Shown here piece by piece: positions 56,716 to 64,000 of a DNA stretch of 64,000 bases. Source of the DNA: Branchinecta lynchi (taxonomy: Eukaryota > Arthropoda > Branchiopoda > Anostraca > Branchinectidae); the NCBI GenBank assembly GCA_023053575.1, contig JAKZAP010000008.1:2877001-2941000 (forward strand), written 5' to 3'. The position numbers were made by a program, and so were the translations under genes. How positions within the stretch are numbered: position 1 is the first letter of the stretch; the number at the start of each line of letters is the position of its first letter. The notes below the pieces were generated by a model. The model saw nothing but the letters and a program-made list of their open reading frames with translations. It ran no database searches and was not told where the DNA came from.

Positions 56716-56895
56716 GAAGGGAATTACACTAAGCTCAGTGGAAGTTCTCGAGTGGACAACCTAATACTATTCTGTGAGTAGGTTTTTTCGTACTTAGTCG
56801 ACTTGCCCGAAGTAAGAATATGAGTAAATTTGACAGTGAGTCTAATCTTTGAGAAGCGCCACATTCAGTAATGTGGTTTCTTTTGTCGAAGTCTG

Positions 56896-57360
56896 TTGTT
56901 CTCGAAGTCTCTGTTGTCGTTATTGATACATTTATATCCGACGAGGAATCGTCACGAGCCTGACGATAAAATGATGAAAGTCATTTCAAATCAAGTCGCT
57001 GATGCGACAGTGGCAAAGAGCCTCCTGAGTGCAAATACTTGTGGTTTAAAGGCACCGGAAGCATATTTCGTTGGAAAACACAATCCCTTTTCCAAGATTA
57101 GAAGTCAAGACTACAGGTTGCGAAATAAACAAGCCAAACACTCGCAAACCAAGACCGGTCGCCGCGTTCATGTTGATTCAGAAGCTGTTAAAGCACAATG
57201 GAGACTTCTAATGCTTTATTTTTGTATTAAATGCTTCACAAATAAACATTTCCGACTTCCTTTAGAAGGCGCTACGAATATCGGTCGTTTTCTTGTTATC
57301 CCTTGTCTTTACCTCTCTGGCATTTCGGCCATCCAAATCTTAGGAGCTGGGATATCGTAG
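56896..57360 (+). other. Unassigned open frame, 154 codons from TTG
   Basis: The frame has no ATG at its start; the first in-frame ATG is at 56971 (KVISNQVADATVAKSLLSAN follows) giving about 130 residues, with basic middle part (RLRNKQAKHSQTKTGRRVH) and hydrophobic end. No repeat match inside the window and no known domain. It is a candidate exon or a decayed gene. Confidence 0.3.
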
Positions 57361-57364
57361 CAGG

Positions 57365-58275
57365 AAATTCAAAAACTCCCAGCAACGCTTGATAGAAAAG
57401 GATGTATTTGAGATGTCACCAATAAGTCAAGCCGCAGATGCAGTTTACCTGATGGTTCTAGCGTGTCATCAGGAAGTTCCATGTTTTAAGTGCCTAGATT
57501 TTCTTTGTGGAATAGTGTTGTGAAGCTTGATTATATAATAATAATGTAAAATGTACCAGAATATGCAATAAGTTTATAAAAAATAACATAGCTACAAAAA
57601 TCATTCAAAAATAAATAGCCTATACAAATCTGAATTAGACAAGCTGATTTATGCATAAAATAAAGATCTGCTAAGTGTTATAAGAAACATCACTTTTATC
57701 TTTGTCCAAGCTAGTAAATTGAGCATGTACTGGCCCAAAATATTACGCTTTGAAATATCACTGAGATGAAACTGTTGAAAAAGCTGCTGAGCTAGGGGGT
57801 AAGCATTGTTCCTAGGTTGTTACAGAGTAGTAGTTTGATGTGCCCATTGAACTTTAAAAAGATTCTGGTTGCTGTTGGCACTTTGATCAGGTACCGGGTC
57901 AAGGTTTCCCTAGTTCGTTGGTTAGAGGTTGGAGAAGCGAAGTAGCGACTAACAGGATCAGGGGAAATGGTGTGATGGGAGATTTCGTGCCGTTAGTCCG
58001 AATAATCCGGTCGCAAGTGCCAGACAAAACCGAGAACATCGACATTTTCGAAAGGAATCCTTGCGAGACTGTTAAATCGACCCACAAAACCTATAACCGA
58101 GCTTCGTCTTGTAGCTGATATGTGTTCGGCTTTGTAAACATTTCCGGGCATCCTGTTGTTCGTAAATTAGCGGATGTCATGAGCTGGATAGGAAATTTAG
58201 TGACGAAAAGTTTTGTCAACACAAACTCGGTGCTAGAAAACTGGGATATTATGCTGTATTTTTTTAATTTTAGAA
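57365..58275. other. No gene seen; apparently single-copy sequence
   Basis: Frames at 57918-58118 and 58122-58322 lack recognisable domains. No matches to other parts of the window were noticed. Confidence 0.45.
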
Positions 58276-58279
58276 CCTT

Positions 58280-58983
58280 CTGTCACTCTGACTTGGGATT
58301 CATAGATTCCCTTTCTGGCTGATTCAGTCAAAGAATAAGGTGCTAAAACTGGCCCCATCCAAAATGAATCCGAACACGGACTACGAATCTAGTTTGTGTA
58401 GCACACATGGAGAAGTAGACACGCGTGTGGCTGTCCATTCTACTGAAAATGGATTTTCCCAAGTAATTGGCCTTATTACCGTTCAGCGCTCCAAGCGGAC
58501 TAGTTTATGTTAGTCCTCCATTGCCTCATAACCAACGCTTGTGTAGACATGGTAAAAACTCGGATCCGTAGGGTAGTGGGTCACTTTCACTTTCTGCTGC
58601 TGAAACATATGCAAAACCTCCATTATCTGGGACACAGATGACAGGTTTTCCCCCCACTAACCTGTGGATCTATTTTACCATGTCTGATCCAAGTGCTGAC
58701 GGTGGCATAGGGGGATTAACAGAAACTTGTCCGCTTGGAAGTGCTGAATGGAAATATGGCCAATTGTCGAAGTGAATTATACAGCCATTGGATCGCGGAC
58801 TATTCCTCTGACGATGTTACCCGGTCTATGAACCCGAAGTTTAACGATAAAGTCATTCCAATCCACCAAACTGTGAACGTAAAATCATGGGCTATCATAG
58901 TCCATTATCGAAAGGCAAAACCAACATTTGCAACATTGCTGTTAAGTCTCAGATCATTCAATGAATGTCTGAGCTTACACTGA
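58280..58983 (+). other. Two unassigned frames and a 13 bp inverted repeat
   Basis: One frame of about 80 codons ends at 58519 (KVLKLAPSKMNPNTDYESS; GFSQVIGLITVQRSKRTS), and another at 58735-58983 (SHWIADYSSDDVTRSMNPKF). Between them agacatggtaaaa (58545-58557) and its exact reverse complement (58673-58685) bound 141 bp, possibly a tiny MITE. No family was recognised for either frame. Confidence 0.3.
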
Positions 58984-59784
58984 AAGTGAGGAGTGATTTT
59001 CTAAACATCATGATGTACGAGCCCGAAACCTTACATATTCTACGAAATTTGTTTTACCGGAATACGGCTAAAATAAATCCTTCAACTCACTCAAGTTTGT
59101 CTGACTCGTCACGACGCTTTAGGGGTCAGTCCAGTGACTGTAGGACTGACGCTCTGGCCTCCACCTGTCAGCAAGACTTCGACCTTCTGTTACAGTAGAC
59201 TGTGTCAACTTATCCTGGCTCACAAAGTCAAAAATATGACGCAAATAAATGACACCTTGGGCATATAAAGATAGAAGCGACGCAAAACTTCTGCTGTTAT
59301 AATCATTACCGAGTACGATGCAACTCACAGAATTCGCTTTTTGTCACACGCTTCGTCGAAATCACATGTCAAACCATAGAATTCGGCAACACTGGCACCC
59401 AATACGTTCCGACCGTCCTTGCCTAAGGCTCCCTCTGCGATCGCATAATGCAAATCCATCTACGCGCAATTGATTTAAGGATTGAGTGATAAAGCGTTGA
59501 CTTGGGCAAAAATATGAATCTTAAAATGCTGTCTGATCTGCACGTTGGCGGCTTTTTGTTTTCTGGGAAGAGGCAACTCTTCGCAGGTACTGAAAATAGC
59601 GAATCACCGTGCGGCAAATAATGACCCTTGTCTGGGGAACTGTTACGCGGCAGTCTTTGCGCATATGGTGGGTGATGTGGTGCCGACAACTAGTATTCAG
59701 ACGAAAAATTTTAATTTTTCCGTTGGGGAAAACCGTTGGGATGTGCGCGAATCATATTTTGACAGCCTTACGTATTTCTTACTA

Positions 59785-60066
59785 GATCCTCGTGTTTGTT
59801 GCAATAGCGCTGCCGCATCGCTGCAGCAGCACTTCTTTGCTTTTGCACAATATGCGTTTTTGGATTCACTTTCTTCTTGGTTGAAGCGGCAGCGCTGCAG
59901 CACCATGCAGGGAAGCATGGACTTGGTCGGTGAGCAGTCTGCGATTCTTGAGAAGTGCTGCCGTCTTCCTCGGAAGCACTGCAGTGCAAATCGGATGTAG
60001 AAAGAATCAGTCCGGAATCGGCCGAGAAGTGGACCTGCAGCATGCAACAAAAACAAGTCTTAGATC
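59785..60066. mobile_element. MITE copy related to 22554-22817, reversed
   Basis: Termini gatcctcgtgtttgttgca and (reversed) gacttgtttttgttgcatgc flank the same interior in opposite order. The hexamer tagatc occurs on both sides (59783-59788 and 60061-60066), a possible target duplication. This copy is more degraded. Confidence 0.65.
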
Positions 60067-60479
60067 AATTTTCCGAGGATAGTGATTTGAAAATAAATGT
60101 ACAGTAGCCCAAGTCACGCATAACACTCTTTAATCATGTTAGCAGTCTCAACTTTCAGATACAGCTTCTGTCAAGATTGAGTAATGCTTCTGGGTCGGTC
60201 TACTACCGTACAGTGCTTCGTGGGTTCATTGTAAGCTGGACTTACATTTGCAAGAAAATTATACCTTATGGCAAATTAAATAGCCTGTATCAAAAAAATT
60301 TGACACACGATGGCCAAACAAACACTGCAGTTGGACTCGCGGGGTCAACATTTGGCAGTATCTCGCAGTATAATTTGTCAGAAAAAAAATTAGGCCAGTA
60401 AATAAAATAAAGTTGATATTTGAATTCTAAGCCAAACACTAGCATAGAATTTTAACTCGCAAGACCGTTTTGCAAAGAC

Positions 60480-60870
60480 ATTTTTTCTCATACATTTTGG
60501 GCCTATACTTTTTCAAAAACTCTATGCGGTTTCGCCGAACAGTTTGAGCTTGGAACTTTACGGCAATGAGCTGTGTACCCAAGGTAAATTCTGGTAAAAT
60601 ATGGAAAATCCTAAAAATGTATTAAGTTACGAGATACGTCTCTAACTTTGAATACTGGGATTTTGAGAGAACATTACTATATACTAGCCTATGGCTCCGG
60701 TACTTATTCTAAGAGACTGCATTGTTAGGAATAACTAGTCCTACGTCTTCTGGGCAACATTAAGTGTTGCAGCATTCTTTGTTCGGCTTTGCCGACTAAA
60801 GTGTTGCGAGAGCAAAATTTTGGTTTTGTTTCTTTGCTAACGGTTACACGCTAAATTTGTCAACCCATCG
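60480..60870. repeat. Second left end of the 46.7 kb inverted-repeat family
   Basis: 60746-60870 parallels 46610-46745 (ctaaagtgttgcgagagca, ttttggttttgtttctttgc, then gtcaacccatcgagg) while 60480-60650 parallels 46395-46545 in reverse. It breaks off before the tandem units. Confidence 0.7.
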
Positions 60871-60967
60871 AGGTGTTAAAAATCGTACGTTCCAATCTAA
60901 GAAGTTTTTTTTTGTTCTGAACTGATGACACAAGCTGTAATCGCATGGTTACCCCTAAGCGTTGAAA

Positions 60968-62205
60968 ACAAGACCAAAGGTTTCGATGGGATCCCAAAAA
61001 GTCAATATTTGATCCAGACAATTGGGTCTTGTCTTCGCCAGGTTCCTTGAAAGCTTTTACTATTAAAATTCAGAAACAGATTAAGGCCAAATAGCTAATC
61101 ATCTGAGAAAACAAAGTTCAGATATGGATTCAGCATATGTGTTTACCCCTATCAGTCATATCTGTTTTGACGAAAACTTCCTGCCACTTCTGACAATTTC
61201 CCGGTTTCAGCCAAATTCCGGAACTACTTGTCCGGCAAAAAAACAAAGCTCAAAAACGAACTCAGCGTATCTTCTTTCCCCAATATTGAATATCTAATCA
61301 ACTTCAAATCAAAATTTAACTTATAACAAATTTTCGAGCTCCAGTCGGATTCCGATCGAACTATACGTCCGGGCGAAAAATGATTTTCATACACGGACTC
61401 AGCATCTCTTCTTACCGCTAAATCGGATATCTAATCAACTAAAACTAAAACTTAAAATTTTTCCGGTTTTGGCCGGACTGCGGGCAAAGTACTTGCCCGG
61501 GTAGAAAATTGTTTTCACGCAAGTGTTCAGCATGTCTTCTTACCCCTAAATCGAATACCTAAGCAACTCCAAATAAAACTTTTACTTTTAACAAACTTTC
61601 CGGCTTTGGCCGGATTCCGGGCGAACTACTTGTCCTGAGAGAAAATGGTTTTCACCGTCGTGTTCAGCATGTCCTCCTACCCCTAAATCGAACACCTAAT
61701 CAACCTTTAATAAAACTTTTACTTTTAACAGACTTTCCGGTTTTGGCCGGATTCCGGGCCAACTACTTGTCCGGCACAAAAATGGTTTTCAACATCGTGT
61801 TCAGCATGTCTTCTTACCTCTAAATCAGACATCTAATCAACTTCAAATAAAACTTTTACTTTTAACAAACTTTCCGGTTTTGGCCGGATTCCGGGCGAAC
61901 TACTTGTCCGATGACAAAATGATTTTCACCATCGTGTTCAGCATGACTTCTTACCCCATAATGGACTATCACAGTATCTGTTTAAAAATATTTAATTTGC
62001 CCCTTCATTTAAACCCCCACCCCTAAATGTGGGGCTACAGAGCCCATCTACGAACTTGACCTTACTCTTGACCCAAAGAATCCTCACACCAAGTTTCATC
62101 AAAATATCTCATTCCCTTCGAGAGTTACAGTGCGCACAGACGGACGGACAGACGGACAACTTTTGTGATGTCATAGGTATCCCTCCACTTACGTTTTGGG
62201 ATCCA
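60968..62205 (-). mobile_element. A-family element, complete, reverse
   Basis: Both termini are present: caagaccaaaggtttcgatg then ggatccc at the left and cacttacgttttgggatcc at the right. Between them lie about eight repeats of roughly 135 bp, the reversed module and a GACGGACGGACAGACGG run. It is the best reference copy on the - strand. Confidence 0.85.
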
Positions 62206-63120
62206 AAAAAAAAACAGAAAATGGGAAGTAAGGACTTTCTGGCTGGATAATTAGTTCATCCGGAATCCGGTCGAAACCGGAAATTAGAAAACAAATTACT
62301 TAATTCGATCGGAGGATCGACAAAAGGTAAACAGTATGTGTTGAATCCAGATATGAGCTGTATTTTCTCACTGGACAAGTGGTTTGACCGGTGTCCGACC
62401 AAAACCGGAAATTTCAAAGAAGTAAAATAAAATTCTGATGTCGCTAAAGGTTGGAGGAGGTAGGGTGTACCAGAAAAGACAAGGTGAATCAGTATACTGT
62501 TTATTCTTATTATTCCAAGAAGATAGCTTCAGGGGGTTTTGTTTCTTGCCTTATATTTATGTTATGTAGTTTGTGTAGTACGAATAAATGAATGAATTCG
62601 AATAAGCCAGGCTGTTTTATATGCTTTTAGCTGGAAAGTATGACTTAGTTCAGTGGTTTGTTACAATGATCTCAAATGTACACGGGTTCCGCAAAGACGG
62701 AACATCTGCAAGACCTGATTATCTGTGTAAAAAAGATCGACAAATATTTACCTTTGGAACCCCATGAAAACCTTAGGTCTTGCTTTTCTACCATTTGTCC
62801 AGAAAGGGTACCGTCCGACCTTGAATAACCGACCAAAGGAACATACCTTTACTACAGGGCATCGGACAGGTTAGAGAATGGAGGACAGTTATAGAAGCTA
62901 TCGAAGGCCCAGACGGTTCTGACACGTCGACTTCACTTCTCGGAAATCTTGGATTCTATGCACTCCGATCGGGAAAGTCTCTTTTTTTTAGGTCGCATTT
63001 AATGCACGTGAGCCAGTGCGACGAACAGGCTTGGGGCTCACAGAGTCCGTGTTGAACAGGTCACCGTATACAGCTGTATCCGGTCTACGCTGCCTTTAGT
63101 AGGTTACTTTTGCCATGGCG
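62206..63120. other. No gene seen; LINE-like tail and A scraps
   Basis: 62225-62420 has A-like phrases (ccggaatccggtcgaaaccgg). About 62515-62600 is a LINE-like 3-prime end with gaataaatgaatgaattcg. 62750-62790 holds an A 3-prime terminus relic (ggaaccccatgaaaacct, then taggtcttg). Confidence 0.55.
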
Positions 63121-63124
63121 TATC

Positions 63125-63790
63125 GTCAACGAGACCAAAGCTTTCGCTTCAATATAGTTCAAATAAAGCTTTAACTTATAACAAATTTTCCGGTTTCAGC
63201 CGGATTCCGGGTGAGCTACTTGTCCAGGTAGAAAATGATTTTCACGTAATTGTTCAGCATGTCATAGTACCCCTAAACGGAACATCTAACTGACTTCAAA
63301 TAAAATTTTCACTTTTAGCAAACTTTCCGGTTTTGGTCGGACTCCGGGCGAACTACTTGTCCGGCGAGAAAATACTTTTCATAATCGTGTTCAGCCAGGG
63401 TTGCCACATCAAAGATATTTAGAGGGTGACTTTTGGCCCAAAACAGAGAGTGAATTGGGAGTGAAATTTATTTTCATGAAATGTGCACTTTTGGTCAGAA
63501 TGGTCTCTGTAAAAATGAAGAATCTTAATTTTACTTTGAAACTTAAAATCGACTTGAAATAGTCGCTTCTGGTCGGAATCCCTGCTGCAGAAATGACACA
63601 TTTGGTCATTTTCTGAAACAGAGTGATTTTTATGTCCTACGTAGGACAAGAGTGACAAAAAACAAAATAGAGTGACAATTCGCAATATCGTGCCACATGT
63701 GGCAACCCTGTGTTTAGCATGTCTTCTTTGCCCCTTGATCGACTATTTCAGTAGATCTTCGGTGTCAAGCGGAAACCACGTATCTGGAAA
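63125..63790 (-). repeat. A-family fragment, reverse, interrupted by a hAT-like MITE
   Basis: Reversed 135 bp repeats (ggattccgggtgagctacttgtcc, cggactccgggcgaactacttgtcc) flank the MITE at 63396-63710; after it the A sequence resumes (gcatgtcttctttgcccctt). Confidence 0.75.
63396..63710. mobile_element. 315 bp hAT-like MITE in an A element
   Basis: Inverted termini CAGGGTTGCCACA and TGTGGCAACCCTG are exact. They are flanked by 8-mers tgttcagc and tgtttagc (7 of 8 identical). In uninterrupted A repeats the site reads cgtgttcagcatgtcttc, so the 8 bp duplication is directly evident. The interior includes the palindrome gtcctacgtaggac. A relative is at 42834-43267. No transposase. Confidence 0.9.
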
Positions 63791-64000
63791 AATTCCACTT
63801 TTTGACACAGTTCTACTCACCGAAAAAATCTGCATCGAACGATGCGTATCTCGATTGCCTCCGACCCATAGTTTGGGAGATACAACCAAGCTGTAAACCA
63901 CGGATCTTGGATTAACATAGGGGGCTGTACTACTAACGAGAAAAAGTTATTATGTTTTTATCACCTCCTGAAAAGTTTTGAAAAAGGGAGATACGTGGTT
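63711..64000. other. No gene seen to the window end
   Basis: A short end of A-like sequence, then unassigned DNA; accacgtatct (63776-63786) and agatacgtggt (63990-64000) form an inverted pair at the edge of the window. Confidence 0.5.

Overview
This window looks like repeat-dense nuclear DNA from an invertebrate animal, probably a protostome and possibly a lophotrochozoan. The evidence is two spliced exons of a conserved nuclear gene, a nuclear copy of mitochondrial nad1 with a protostome-like motif, non-LTR retrotransposon tails, a DIRS-type retroelement, and many miniature DNA transposons. I see no bacterial operons and no CRISPR array. Most short open frames are chance frames inside repeats.

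Layout. Positions 1-16487 are a perfect-looking tandem array with a 7041 bp period (about 2.3 copies in view). The right breakpoint is at 16487/16488, so units probably run 2406-9446 and 9447-16487. Each unit is a mosaic of two large dispersed families, called here A and B, a LINE 3-prime end and smaller repeats.

The one gene identified with confidence is on the + strand: the last two exons of the beta subunit of NAD-dependent isocitrate dehydrogenase (IDH3B), at 18000-18155 and 35283-35360. They are separated by a 17,127 bp intron filled with transposons. Earlier exons must lie left of the window or beyond the array. A convergent unrecognised frame on the - strand (35445-35802) may be the last exon of a neighbouring gene.

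The intron holds a natural experiment. Two copies of one host repeat (26089-27442 and 28736-30147) carry different insertions: a 521 bp PIF/Harbinger-type MITE and a NUMT in the first, a solo LTR in the second. Each copy acts as the empty site for the other. The intron also contains A and B family copies, LINE ends, and MITEs with clear terminal repeats.

Right of IDH3B (36-64 kb) there are LINE remnants, a piggyBac-like MITE (37728-38152), two related hAT-like MITEs (42834-43267 and 63396-63710), an A element flanked by about 365 bp direct repeats (43607-45530), a 3.75 kb inverted-repeat-bounded block with internal tandem arrays (46671-50417), a dead DIRS-like element (50640-54520, with related end modules at 56558-56715) and a nested B element with a tRNA-like SINE head. 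The stretch 56.8-59.7 kb is the least repetitive part; it holds open frames I cannot identify.

The most interesting material is transposon biology: two non-autonomous families (A and B) that share a sequence module and have terminal palindromes, and several insertion events that can be dated or bounded against empty sites in the same window.
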